Under the pieces are notes generated by a model. The model did not search any database. It saw only the letters and a program-made list of their open reading frames with translations, and had not been told where the DNA came from. This document shows positions 22,738 through 35,677 of a DNA stretch of 64,000 bases, one piece after another (the stretch's first letter is position 1; each line of letters begins with the position of its first letter). Location of the stretch: contig BQMF02000368.1 of assembly GCA_027922465.2 (NCBI GenBank), forward strand, positions 310,001-374,000, in the 5' to 3' direction. The stretch is from Turritopsis dohrnii (Eukaryota; Cnidaria; Hydrozoa; Anthoathecata; Oceaniidae). The position numbers and the translations under genes are program-made.

Positions 22738-23995
22738 CCCCAGCAGGCACCCAACGTTTATTCAACGTTAGTCTAACATTGGCTCTAGGTTTAACGTTAC
22801 CAACGTGAAAGCAACGTTACTCCAACGTTAACTACTTACGTTAGTACAACGTTAGAAAGTTACATCAGGACAACGTTAAATTTCGTTAATTTACGTTATA
22901 CTAACGTTAGTTTTTACGTTGTTGTAACGTAAGTGGTTGGTTAGAATAGAAGTCTTTTTTTAATTAGTATAACGTTAAATTTCGTTAATTTACGTTATAC
23001 TAACGTTATGTTACGTTATTTTTTACGTTGTGGTAACGTTAGTGGTTGGTTAGAATGAATAGCATGAATTTCTGTTGATTTTCATTTATTGCAATTTGCC
23101 GTAACCACAAGCATTCGTTTAACACCTTCACTTATATTTGTTTCTTTTTCTTCTATTAGGCATGCGTAAATATTGTCATAAAAATATGCTTTTCTTGTCA
23201 ATTAAAGGTAAATATCAACTTCTATGACTATTCGCTGTTTTCGTCATTTTTCTTTGGGATGGACACCGGGATTTGTTTATAATGACTTCAAAAGTCATTA
23301 CAATGTTATAACATTTTGATGTTGTTAATACAACGTAGGTTAACGAAATTTAACGTTGTCCTGATGTCATTAGGGACCTTACGAAACTACGACGGCAACG
23401 TGGACGACGACGTACAAGATATTCATCTTCAATGAATCACAAAGGAGCAGAAACTATACACTTGGGTTAAGAAGTTTATTTATAATGCCTTTGAAGTTTG
23501 TTTTTTGAACTTTGAGACACAGAATCATGAAGGAACCAAGGAAAATTTATCGGAAGTACTGTTATTCTCACGTCTTCGTTTTCAGTACGACTTCAAAATA
23601 TTACTTTTCACGTTGTGTGTAGAACGTGCAAATCTAATAATGATATTAGTATGATTAAAAACATTTCCCAATAGTATAGTGTGAAATGACTTCCATTCTA
23701 AAGCAAATCTATGGAGAAAAGTGAATCTTTTGTTTGCCTCACGTCGTCGTCCACGTTGCCGTCGTAGTTTCGTAAGGTCCCTACTTTCTAACGTTAGACT
23801 AACGTAAGTATTTAACGTTATACTAACGTAAGTATTTAACGTTATATTAACGTAAGTATTTAAGGTTGTACTAACGTAAGTATTTAACGTTATACTAATT
23901 AAAAAAAGACTACCATTCTAACCAACCACTAACGTTACCACAACGTAAAAACTAACGTAACACTAACGTCAGTATAACGTTTGGTGCCTGCTGGG
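22738..23995 (+). mobile_element. CCCAGCAGGC-ended element, copy 1, inserted in coding sequence
   Basis: Starts CCCAGCAGGCACCCAACG and ends with the inverted counterpart CGTTTGGTGCCTGCTGGG. The body is made of many AACGTTAGTATAACGTTA-like subrepeats in both orientations around a unique core. No transposase. It lies between codons of the membrane domain of the pseudogene (LCSY on one side, VQLQIKPYKD on the other). A 411-bp element is nested within it. Confidence 0.85.
23372..23782. mobile_element. 411-bp MITE nested in copy 1
   Basis: Inverted termini AGGGACCTTACGAAACTACG, continuing GACGGCAACGTGGACGACG (about 39 bp, near perfect). The second copy of the host element (25765-26691) lacks it at the matching place (host sequence GATGTCACTTTCTAACG), proving insertion. 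Possible 3-bp duplication ATT/ACT. Confidence 0.85.
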
Positions 23996-25764
23996 ATAAG
24001 AGCACAACCATGATTGGAAAATGAAAGATAATCGGGATACTGGGTTGATGCAAGACACTACCACATACGCCACAATAAGTCTTTGATAAAGCAACCACGA
24101 ATGCCAATACACTTTGCCGCTTCTGTACGGTTGCTCAAAAATGAACCGGATTGTTCATTTCAATTTATTATCATCTTTATAGAGAATACGAACGTTATTT
24201 GCGACATATCGAGTCAATTTCCAAATGTAAAAGATAGGTACTATTGCAGGCATGACCATGAAAAAGAAGAATCTTTCAGTCGAGATATGATCTAATTTCA
24301 ACAGTTTTAATGACAAAAACAGTGCAAGCGGAAAAAGAACAATCCATAACCAGAGAAAGGAAGATACGATATATTGTCATAATCTCCAACATTTCATTTC
24401 AGCAAAGATATAAAGTACCTTCTCGTTACCCACTGTCACGCACTGCAACATCATAAAAGTAAAGGTCGCCATATTCTGATACCTCATACCAGTTAAGCAA
24501 TATAAAGCACACATAACAGCGAGTGAGCAGAGACATATTTTCAGGATGGTGTATGGATGTATAAATGTCATTTTCTTGAGTGTCGTTTGAGTTCTTGTAG
24601 ATATAAATTATATGAAATTTTAAAGGCAATACAAACACAGGGGCAGTAATTGTAAGGGTAAAAACTATATTTTTGACTGCAAGCTTTTGAAAATCGTTAA
24701 GTGTAAGAGAAGGACAGATGTGTAGAGAGGGGTTAATGAACTCTAAATTAAAGAAATCTGAGAGGAACGTGTTTGAATTTGAATTACTTATACTCAAATC
24801 GATGGTCATCAGTTGTTTTAATTGATAGAAAGAAACGACTATGTTGAATATTCCCGACCAGCGACAATTATCTTCTACATGTTTTGTAGATAATGTTATT
24901 TCGTTTGGTAGCAAGTCTCCGTTGCTATTGTCATCAATGGGGTTGGTTGAGTTGTATCTTTTTAATTCAACATTTTCTTCTTCTTGATGAAAGACTTTGA
25001 GACATTCTAAGGAACGTTTGACTCTTTTCAAGAAATTTGCTAAGGCTTTTAGTTGATCTAAGTATCTAACTGCAAGAACATAAAACAGACCGGTCAGAAG
25101 GAATAATAGCCAAAAAAGAAGAGCGTCTTTACAGCTAGATGCAGAAAGACACTTCGTTGAAAAATAATCTACAGTATAATCAGCTTGGCATTTGCTGCAC
25201 AATGTACCGAAGCGATGTTAGTTGGAAGTGTTGTAAGAATTGCAAGGTATATTAGTGTCAGAACAACAGTATCCATTACTACACGGGTAAAATTTCACAA
25301 TACCAGTGGATTGATTCTGATTGCCCCAAAAATTGTTATTACTTACGATGTTGTTTACACAGGTGCCACCAGTTGGACATTTTTTGCAACTTAATGTGTT
25401 TAGAGTTCCATTAATAAACCATTTTGTGCGAGTTCTTGTTAAAATCTTTGACAGATCTTTTCATCATATATAATCACTAGACGAAGATGCATTTTAAATG
25501 TTTATGTCCGTCATACTGGTATTGGTAACAGTATCAAAATATAGAAGTTTACTCAATGCTTTTGTTCCTTTCATAATTAAACTTGATAGAAACACTGATA
25601 ACATTCTACTAAGCCAAACAGCAACATGTTCCGTAGATGCATTTTCAATGTTTATGACCGTCATACTGACATTAGTAACAAGAACAAAATTTAGAAAACA
25701 ATCCTTTCCTTTTGATATTTACCTTTGATATAAACACTGATGCCATTCTTGTAAGATCAACACA

Positions 25765-26691
25765 CCCAGCACGCACCAAACGTTATACTGACGTTAGTGT
25801 TACGTTAGTTTTTACGTTGTGGTAACGTTAGTGGTTGGTTAGAATGGAAGTCTTTTTTTAATTAGTATAACGTTAAATACTTACGTTAGTACAACCTTAA
25901 ATACTTACGTTAATGTAACGTTAAATACTTACGTTAGCATAACGTTAAATACTTACGTTAGTCTAACGTTAGAAAGTGACATCAGGACAACGTTAAATTT
26001 CGTTAACCTACGTTGTATTAACAACATCAAAATGTTATAACATTGTAATGACTTTTGAAGTCATTATAAACAAATCCCGGTGTTCATCCCAAAGAAAAAT
26101 GACAAAAACAGCGAATAGTCATAGAAGTTGATATTTACCTTTAATTGACAAGAAAAGCATATTTTCATGTCAATATTTACGCATGCCTAATAGAAGAAAA
26201 AGAAACAAATATAAGTGAAGGTGTTAAACGAATGCTTGTGGTTACGGCAAATTGCAATAAATGAAAATCAACAGAAATTCATGCTATTCATTCCAACCAA
26301 CCACTAACGTTACCACAACGTAAAAAATAACGTAACACAAACGTTAGTATAACGTAAATTAACGAAATTTAACGTTATACTAACGTAAGAATTTAACGTT
26401 AGACTAACGTAAGTATTTAACGTTAGACTAACGTAAGTATTTAACGTTATACTAATTAAAAAAAGACTTCTATTCTAACCAACCACTAACGTTACCACTA
26501 CGTTAAAACTAGCGTAACACTAACGTTAGTATAACGTAAATTAACGAAATTTAACGTGGTCCTGATGTAACTTTCTAACGTTGTACTAACGTAAGTAGTT
26601 AACGTTGGAGTAACGTTGGTTTTACGTTGGTAACGTTAAACCTAGAACCAACGTTAGACTAACGTTGAATAAACGTTGGGTGCCTGCTGGG
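25765..26691 (-). mobile_element. CCCAGCAGGC-ended element, copy 2, opposite orientation
   Basis: Reverse-complement copy of 22738-23995 without the nested MITE. Its plus-strand left end is CCCAGCACGCACC (one change) and its right end GGTGCCTGCTGGG-like. Shares the core around GCATGCCTAATAGAAG with copy 1. Inserted in the third beta-helix repeat of the same pseudogene; comparison with the neighbouring repeat suggests a 2-bp (TG) duplication. Confidence 0.85.
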
Positions 26692-27400
26692 CAAGCTCAA
26701 TCCGAAGATGCTTTTTCAATGTTTATGTCAATCATATTGACATTAGTAACATATTGAAAACATTTCTTGCGGTAACGTTATAAATAGCATAATCTGAAGC
26801 AGTTATCTTCATACCACTGTAAGTAACTGTCTGGATCAAGATATCTCTAATTTCATTAAGCTTTACTTTGGTTAATTCAATTATGTAGCGATCCATATCC
26901 ATTTTTCCATAAAATTGGCATCGATAGAGAATAAATATGTCAACATTCACGATTTTAGTCAAGGAATTATTGAGAAACTGTGAATCTGTTATTTTGACCG
27001 TCATGTTATTGTACAAATATTGGTCAGATACGTTCATTCCACTGGCAACAAACGTGCTTTTATCAATAAAAATGATTGATTGATTGATTGGGCGCGATGG
27101 ATATGTGAGATTCGCAATCAGAAAGTTTCGATTCATCATGCCTTTGATGTGGCAGTTGGTATGTTCACTTGCACGCTGTCAATCTTGATTCCAGCAAGGT
27201 TAACAATATCAACATCCAAAATGTTAACACTATGACGGACATTTTGATCATTGTTGAATTTTCTTCCACTTCAAGCAGTAACATTCCTTTGTCTGCAGTG
27301 ACTGTTGGTAAGCAACCGTTATTTTCCATCCCTCGGATGTTGATACTGGTGGAATAAGATGACAGAATTGTTTCGCATATTACGTATGTGTCGCAATTCT

Positions 27401-27565
27401 CAGAGGCGTAGTTAGGGTCAGTCAAAAAAACCTGGAGGAGTTCAACATTATGATATTTCTTTTCAGTCTTAAGTATCGATTAGGTTACTTGCACGCTTTC
27501 CTTTTCTACCCTAAATGACTTAACTCTCCTCCACAAATCTTGACTGACCTCTGGCTACGCCTCTG
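27401..27565. mobile_element. hAT-like MITE (165 bp)
   Basis: Ends CAGAGGCGTAGTTAGGGTCA and, reversed, CAGAGGCGTAGCCAGAGGTC. Flanked by the direct repeat ATTCT at 27396-27400 and 27566-27570. The CAGRGGCGTAGC terminus is typical of hAT elements; the 5-bp duplication points to the hAT5 type. Removing it and one ATTCT joins VMNE and NCDTYVIC frames of the beta-helix pseudogene. Confidence 0.8.
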
Positions 27566-27771
27566 ATTCTCATTCATAACCATAATTATGTCATCTATTT
27601 TCACTTATTGACGATACATATATCCTAATGTTAGACAGGGAAAACTTTCATTTCCACATTCTCTTTTATCGACAACATTTGTTGACACATAATGAACCAT
27701 TATAGTTTACAATTCCAATTTAATCACTCAAATTAATTAAGTATTATTACTTCCCAGTCGGTATATTGATT

Positions 27772-27862
27772 AAAAATTCACTTCGAAGGAGTGCATTTCT
27801 GTTAAAATGTACGCAATAATTCAATAAAAATACTCTTCTTCACAGTGATATTTTTACGATTT
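27772..27862. repeat. Short palindromic element, copy 2
   Basis: Arms CTTCGAAGGAGTGCATTTCT and TACTCTTCTTCACAGTGAT around a TTCAATAAAAA centre. Confidence 0.65.
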
Positions 27863-28150
27863 TACCAACTGACTTACAATATGCAATTAGATATTTTACT
27901 TTAACATCATACTTTATTTATTTTTAGAGGAGTTGGAGTTGGCTTTTGAAATTTTTAAAGATGAATTCTAAAACGATCACAGTATGACTACTGTTACGCC
28001 CCTTAATGTAAAAAGGCTTATTGTAGTAAATTATTAACGCTTCATCTAATAGAAGCAAATTATGAATGCTTAATGTAATTACCGATGCGTAATGTGATAA
28101 TATTACTGCCATCGTACTGAAAGTCAGTCTTGATGTTTATACTGTACCTG

Positions 28151-30426
28151 ATTGATTTCTTTCGCCCTGGACCATTTTGCCAACAGTCAACTTGAAGCTG
28201 AAGTAAATTCTTCTGTTTGGTGTAAGAGCTTTGCTCTCCTAGCTTTCTTGCTAAGTTATATCCTACTTAGTGAGAAAGTAACCTGTAATTTTGTAGTATA
28301 CTTTACTTATATTACCATTCTAATATATCTCAAAATATGTTGTGAAAAATATCAAAGAAGTCAAATATTCGGACAAGTAGACGTACAAAGGATTTACATT
28401 AAGCATAGTCACCACCTTTAAGCGTGACCGCTAATACAACCAGATTTTTCTTTTGTCGGACATTAAAAGATCCCATACCTTCGAGAATATAATGACCCCC
28501 AATTCTGCTAAAGTGATCAGATATGTTCTCGTCTTTTTTTTCAGCTTGCAGCGACAAGAATGCGATAGGAATGGGTTTGGTAACAACCGAACTCTTCTGA
28601 GGGAATTTTTTTTATGTTTGTAAAAAATCTATGTGGTAACTTTTTTTATAGTATTATGTACTTTTTTCATATGTCTCTTTATCCAATATAGAGATCAAAA
28701 TGTTATCAGAAGTTATTATCCTTCTTTTATTATGTCATGCTAAGCTGGTTTTTGGTCATACAAATTTACCAACAAAAGTTGTAAAAATAAAGTATGAAGT
28801 TAACATTCATTGGCATGATTTGATCAGGCATTAAAATCAACACAACCAACCACCTGCCCAATTGTAAGGATGCAACACCAATCAACCAACGGTCAAACAG
28901 TGTCAGATATGCATTTTTGGAAGTTAAGTTTCAATAAAATTTTCTTTTTGTTCGGAATTCACGGCATTTTTTATTAGTACAGGAGGGCTAGGATAGTGGT
29001 CTAGTCTAGTTTTCCTCAGAAAATGGATTAATTATTACTAGAATAATTTTTGAAAGAAAAACAATTGTTTTTTTTTTCTTTTTTCCTTTCCGAATACAAT
29101 ATTTGCTGATGTCAAAGACAATCCCAGTCTTCTCATTAGCTCAGATGGGGAATAAGACAAAAATGTAGAAATAGACTATATTGAATTAACAGATTTGAGA
29201 TTTCTTCTGTTATGTACACAGTTACTGTGACATATATATTGACTCACAAAGTCGGAATATGTTGAATGTTTCTGGTATATTTCGAATGTGAGGGCATTGA
29301 GTCAAATATTCAGGTTAAATAAATCTCAGACCGTGTGTACGAATTTGGCCCTAGCATTGCGAAACAACGGTTCTTCAAATCGAAATCGACAACATGGTTC
29401 TATGACGCTTTTTAAAGGAAGCTTAACGACGAATGTCATTCAACAGGAACAAACCTAATATTGGTTCAGATACAAGACATTTGAGTCCATAAAAAGGCAA
29501 TAATTTTGCCTTGAACTGCTTGCATTCATGGGCATTTGTGATTAATGAATTTCTTTCACTTCTCTTGGAGAGCACGCCGTACCAACGGGTGCATAAGGAT
29601 AGAATGGTTAAGACATTTTTGACATGTTTCTTACGTCAAGCCGGCGAGTCACACGCCATCATATTAACGAATTGAATGCCTTTGAGTGTGAATTTAGCCT
29701 TCGATTTCTCAAATGATGGTTCCTTGAAAATCGAATATCGTGAGTTGTAGTCAATAAAGATCAACTTTGTATCAGGATTTTTTCAAGAAGTTTAACGTCG
29801 TCTGACACATGACATTTACAAATTTAGTACTGGAATTACTTGAAATTTTAGATTACAAGTACCTTTAAGTCCAAATGTGCTTCTGGTTTTGCCTGTAACC
29901 GCTTGTATTCATGGCTATTTGTGAAAAACGTAGTTCGTTTTAGTTTACCTGTCGTTTCTTGATATTCTACTCTGATGCGCTTTAAAAAAAAGCAGCGTAT
30001 CAGCCTATTAGGAGCCATCGACTGACTGCACACTGGCCTTCATGCAAGTTGTAGCAATGCTATACGTATCTCTGGTGGTAAGTCAACTATTAGTTGCAAG
30101 TCGGCGGGCAGAAGAGCCAACCATTACGGATGGGAGCCCAAGGACTAAAACGTCCCAGCTAATTACTTACTTACTAAGAGATCTTCATTAGGATAACGAA
30201 ATCATATTTGCATTGAGAGCAATTCGTTTAAAATTATTTCAATATATTCAATTGCATTTTTAATCAGGCCTCTATTCCGCATGTTCATGCGGCCAAGCAA
30301 GCTTGATGTGCCGACCAAAAGTTGACATTGATTTTTCAGTGTTGACATGAATTACATAACAAATCGCGTCTGACGACGTCTTGAAATTCGTAGCTATCTG
30401 TATTATGTGTTTTTGTAACTCATAAA
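28151..30426. other. Gene-poor region with a diverged tandem duplication
   Basis: No gene recognised. About 29330-29580 and 29690-29960 are related (for example TGCTTGCATTCATGGGCATT against CGCTTGTATTCATGGCTATT, 381 bases apart). About 30000-30170 is locally GC-richer and ends in a TACT run, perhaps a retroposon 3' end. Confidence 0.45.
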
Positions 30427-32545
30427 ACTAGCATGTAGCTTTAGCCAAAAATGCCCCCGCGCTCAAGCATTCCAATTTGTACACACATCGCAAGCTATAC
30501 ATTGTAAGCCTATAGAACGGAAACAAAAAGAAAGAAAACTTTGTTACTTTTTGTTTAGCCTATGTCACACTGATGCCAAGTGTAAATAAGGCTTAACAAG
30601 TAATACTTATAATGTGTGAACTGAAACCATGGATACGTATTTCATAATCAAAGATTTGTTAAAGAAATTCTGTAAGAACCAAAAGAAAAAAAACAAACTT
30701 AAAGCGAAAAATACATTATACATTAGAAATCTGCGTTTCAAACTTTGATTCGAAACAAAATGTAGCCAAAGTTTACATAAAAAAACAAGAAAAAATGTAA
30801 AAAGGTTTTATTGATCATGATCACACAAGGTTTGAAGGACAGAAAGAAGAACAAGATGCCCTTGCAGGCATAAGGATTTCTGCAAAACCAGCTGAAGTAT
30901 GAAAAAAGAAAGACTATGATTGACATTCTTGAAAATTAAGAAAGGTTTAATCATTTCCGCAGATCATGTACTCCTCAAAAATCTGGAAAAAACATAATTT
31001 TCACTATGCAAAACTTTATACCAATAAACACCAATAAACTTGATTATATCTGAATGACGTAATGTTCTTTATTTTGTTGGTACGAAATGATATTAAGGAT
31101 TCAGTGATCAATTCAGATAAGACAATGTAAGTTAATGTAAATGCCTAACATCCTAATAGAATTCCTAATTCACAAGCACAAAAAGGAAAGCGTAGATTTT
31201 AATGATGCAAAATACATCATACAAAATCAACATACATAACTGAAAACAGAAATTTGTGCTTTAATTTGAGTAACAATATGTCATTGCTATCTTTTTAATT
31301 TAGAAACATGCATTACCTGAACTAAATTTCATGAAAAGATTATAAAGATTTATTCAGAAACTTAAAAAACGTTAAATTTTTAATTATGTATACACGCCGG
31401 GGCATTATGAAAGGATAACTGACACAATACGGAACTTACGTTAACTCCCAATAAACTTAATGAACAAAATAACACCAAATTTATATGCTTTCAGATATTA
31501 CAGTGATTACGCATGTACGGTCAATCTTCCAAATTACTAAGACTTCCCAAACATCCAGAAGTAAAAAAAGATTAGGATTATGAAAGCTAAGACCTACATT
31601 TACCAAAATTAGCAAACATAACTGAAAGCAGAAATTTGAGTTAAAGGATGTCCAGTATTTAAAAAATTACAGACAATCAAGGTAAGTTTCAATTTGCTAT
31701 CGTAAATAGAAAGTCCCCATTCCTAATTAAAGATATTGATAATACAGCCAAGACCTTATACAAGTAGCTAAAATAGCTAGAGAGAAACATCAAACATAAA
31801 ATGATACACAGGCAGAGAGGGTGGACAAGACATTCTTGTATGTTGTTGGAGCTGAAGAGGAAACTGAGCTGAGCTGTATGTATCCAGAGCTTAAAAAGCA
31901 CCACAGCCCACACATGAAACAAACGATAGGCTGAAAAGAATCCAAGACATTTTCCAAAAAATAAAAGCATTCCTTTTCACACACTGTTTTATAAAACATT
32001 GAGAACTTGCTTTTAGAAAAGAATGAGCGCAGTAGAATCATCGTAAGATAATTATAAATTTCTCTCCTTCTCCCTTAAATGTTCTTTTAAATCTGTTCAA
32101 TATTGATCAATCAACACGAAGGGTTTCTTCGGTTTCCTCTACCATTACGCGAACGGCGTGCAGACGTGAAGTCGAAAAATACCCGGATGATCACATGGCG
32201 GAAATTCAAGCCAATAAAACAGCGCTATTAAAGTTAATTAGCACCCTTTCGTAATAGTGGCGCTCTATGCACCAATGAATTTTGAGTCGGCGGCTGTATG
32301 AACCAATGAACTTCGAGATAAAAAAATCGCTAGGTTTGGACAGTAAGATGAAAAAAAACTAAGAAAAACAAAGACGATCGTAAAGGCTTTCTTGCTTACG
32401 CAGAAATCCAAAAACACGAAGAACGACAATTTGTAGGTTTCTTGCATACACAGAAATCCAATTAAAATCTTTCAAAGGCAAGATCCGCCAAAAATCAGTG
32501 CATTGAATAAAATTTATTGAATGAAAGATTTAGAGCTAAAATATA
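30427..32545 (+). repeat. Dispersed repeat, copy 2, interrupted by about 1.6 kb
   Basis: 30427-30860 matches 5517-5950 (start AACTAGCATGTAGCTTTAGC) and 32455-32545 matches 5990-6075 (AAAAATCAGTGCATTG core). The 1.6 kb between is absent from copy 1 and so is an insertion; its ends are not precisely fixed. Inside it a short stretch (CATAACTGAAAACAGAAATT) occurs twice, near 31235 and 31618. No transposase seen. Confidence 0.65.
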
Positions 32546-34589
32546 TACAAAAATAAAATGTGTTTTTGGCAAAATTTCAGATTTAAAGCTGTGCTTCAAA
32601 ATCCTAGACGTTCACTTCACTAAAACAACACAAAAGTAATATGAAAAATGTCTAAGCAATTTTAGGATACAAACATCCTAAATAACATAGTATAGTATAA
32701 TAATAAATTAGGAAAAAAACATTCTGTCTCCCACCTACAGTACCATGCTTTGACATGGGAAAGAAGTCAGCTAATAATTGTATACCACTGTGTAACGTTA
32801 ACACGAAAGTTGGAAGATGATGAGGATGAAGATGAAGAACAAAATCGGAAACTGACATTCGCCTATCTCGTGAAACTACTATGCCTCCTCGCTTGTTTAC
32901 ACTCGCTGCGGGGGCAATTACCGCATTTATTAAGAACTTTCAGAACAACATATCTCTTGGTAAAAAGGTTTGAGAAAAGAACAAGATCAGGGTTGTTTAT
33001 AAAACAATTATTCAGATACACTTTCTAGGTTATGCGAAATCAGCTTGTAACGCTCTGAAATTGCAACATTATGTTTTGAAACAACGAATCAGACGCAATA
33101 ACCCAACTGGCAAAAAACTGCTCAAGGTCAGCAAAAAACGACATTCGAACGTTTGAATGAACGTTGCTGTTTCTTTATTTTGCTGACTTTGAACAGGTTT
33201 TTGCCTGCTGGGAAGAGGATTGGTTAATGTTGACAATGTATTTTAACAGTTTTACAAATTTTAATATTCTTTTTAAACAAACATAAAGAAACGTAACCAT
33301 AGTGATAATGAGATGCAAACGTTCAGCGCTTATGAACATCTGTTGAATTCAACGGGCTTCATACATTTGACGCAGTGTCATAAAGTATTCACTGATATTC
33401 AGCCGTATACAAGGGAGACACGAAAGGTTCGATCACATGAAGTTAAGAACTCATTTCATTTCATTCATTTTCCTTTATATATTTATTTTTGGCTACGAGA
33501 GCCTCACAATCGTCAAAACGGAGGTGAGAGCCACCTAATATAGAAAATAATTGTAACAATAATAATAATTTCTTGATTATATCATGATTGAGATCTGTCC
33601 GCACTTCAAACAAGTGAACAATCAATTTTACTGGAAGGCCATGCATATTTTGTTTTTCTAGTATTATTTTAGTAGTAATTAATCCATTATCTGAGAAAAA
33701 TTGGACTAGAGCTAGCCTCTCTCTTCCTTGTGATACTGAAACATGCCGTAAATCACGATTTCTTGATATTATGTATCAGATACTATCGGATGGTAAGGAT
33801 GGTTTATCCCCTCCAAACTTTAATTTAATTACATTTTTCCAAGACATTTTCCTTATTTATACAAAAACCACTTTTTCATTTTTCACAAAAATGTACTAGC
33901 CGAAAGAGCTTGAAAATGGCTTTCCATTGATGTAAAAATTATTTTGAAATTCGGTATATTCATTTAAAAAAACAACTTTAAAATTTTCATTTCCAACATT
34001 ACGAAACACACTGTAGATGATAAGTAATAAGATGTAAATAAACTTCCTCTTAGTCGACCATTAAAAATTTAATGGCATTTGTGCAAGATATGTTCCAACC
34101 TCGAACCCAGGATATCTTGCCTTTTCGATATACGGATGGTGGCGAAGAAGACACTGAAGAATGCTATTGAAACTGTGAATTCTATTGGCTGATAATACTG
34201 CAACGACCGAAGGATTTTCGAGCAAAAAGAAGAAATCTTCCGAGTTATTTCTGAGGAAGATAAGAATCGAAGTCTACCATTTAATTATTCAAAACAATAA
34301 TAGTTTAGCTATCATATTATTCACACAGCATTATGTATTTATACTGAGAATGGTTAACCACACAAAGTTCTTAAAAAATCAACAATTAAAAATAATGAAT
34401 ATAATAATAATATAATGAATAATTTTCATGTAATTTTGACTTAAACAAAAAACAGCAGTGATGAATTATGAGTCTTTTTTAGAAGAATAGTTTCTAAAAA
34501 CTATAATTGTTGTAAATCGGGCTAAACCTCAAGAGCGTAATTTAGAAATAGGAGGATGAGCATCCTCAAAAATTCAATAAAGCATTGTT
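32546..34589. other. Gene-poor region
   Basis: Only short open frames (such as 32750-33028) without domains. Holds a small CCCAGC-type element at 33102-33212. At 34085-34120 a stem CAAGATAT...ATATCTTG is a simple hairpin. Confidence 0.45.
33102..33212. mobile_element. 111-bp foldback MITE with CCCAGC-type ends
   Basis: Left CCCAACTGGCAAAAAACTG and right, reversed, CCCAGCAGGCAAAAACCTG; central palindrome CATTCGAACGTTTGAATG. The right terminus is the same CCCAGCAGGC as in the elements at 22738 and 25765. Confidence 0.75.
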
Positions 34590-34962
34590 AAAGGCGGATT
34601 TACACACAGGGAATGTTTTGCGTGAAGCGAACTTTTAGCGGCAAAAAAATCGCCTCATCTCGATTTACACAAACAAAATTTTGGCGCTTGAATTACTGTT
34701 TTCATGGCTGGTTGTAAACAAACAAGAAGCCTGTTACTTATAAAATTACTGAAGCATTACTGAATTAATTATTACTGCTGAATCAGCATTTTATTTGTAC
34801 TTTGATTGGTTGTCTATCACAAGCAACTCAATCCTACTCTGTAGACGGAAAAACTTTGGATGAAACGAAAATTTAACTGCGCAATCGACTTTTCCAAAAC
34901 AATGGTGCATCAGCGAAAAATGAGGTTCGCGCGAACAATTCGCTATGTGTAAACCCGCCTTT
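34590..34962. mobile_element. MITE with AAAGGCGGATTTACAC ends
   Basis: Left AAAGGCGGATTTACACAC and reversed right AAAGGCGGGTTTACACAT; about 373 bp, no coding content. The target duplication is not clear. Confidence 0.75.
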
Positions 34963-35677
34963 GGATTTGTTCTGGGGGAAAAACATGAAATCTTTTATGA
35001 AATTTATCAAAATTATCAACAATGATATCTGCCTTAACATTTGTTGGTCACACATTCTTTTATATTAGAATTTAGTGGCTTCAGTTGATGAATAAATTAC
35101 ATTCAGTCACAATGTTTTTGAAGCAAAACAAATTGTTCAACATATGGATCCAAACAAAGCATTGCAGTCCAGAAATAGAATCAGAAATTAAAACGACCAT
35201 GTGCACTTACATATAAGAAAAACGTAAATTTTGCATGTGAACAAAATTATTTGTAGGATTTACATAACAAGCTCTACATATATAAACATTAACACAAAAA
35301 TATACAAAAGAATAAAGTCAACTCTACTTTTCTAAGGCATTTACCAGTGACAGATTTCACATCATGAATTGTTCTTATTTGAAAAGAAAATTCGGCTGTC
35401 AGGACAATTACCTAACACCAAACATATTTATAGGTGTCCTATTTTCAACATTGGCCATGTTAAATATTATTTATGGAGTCATTTACATTTGAACATGCGC
35501 CACTCATCAACGAAATCTTTATGCACGTATGGTTCTCAGGAAGCACTTAAAGGAAAGAAAGTTTCTGTTGATACACACTGGCACTTGGAATTTATATTTT
35601 GCGAAGGTTGTTTGATGTTTAGTTAAAAGAAAATATCAGCTTGTAATGAGCATCATAAACTCGTCTATGAAAGCTAA

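Larger units (their letters stand above)
22441..28150 (-). pseudogene. Decayed beta-helix / Cys-rich / multi-pass membrane protein gene
   Basis: Read 5' to 3' on the minus strand. About 28120-27924: YDGSNIIT, then after a frameshift LYYN-type text with NKPFYIKGRNSSHTV. About 27600-26712: beta-helix strands (e.g. VNLAGIKIDSVQVN), with a frameshift near 27235. About 26760-25500: three strand repeats near VSMTVINIENAS. 25440-24600: cysteine-rich part (CKKCPTGGTC, NFWG, CSNGYCCSD), an in-frame TAA after NTSN, then GTLCSKCQADY and a membrane segment. 24571-24180: frameshift and TGA in more membrane helices. 24160-24000 and 22737-22441: LLYQRLIVAYVVV, then IKPYKDDLVNQLESAS and a final helix. This architecture (pectin-lyase-like extracellular part, CxxC region, polytopic C-terminus) is an uncharacterised animal family. 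Transposons at 27401-27565, 25765-26691 and 22738-23995 interrupt it. Confidence 0.65.

Noticed and set aside
32750..33028. 92-codon acidic open frame
   Set aside because: No domain, no relatives recognised, and repeat-rich surroundings.
34085..34120. tRNA-like B box (CTCGAACCCAGG context)
   Set aside because: Only a simple CAAGATAT stem is present; no cloverleaf or A box.
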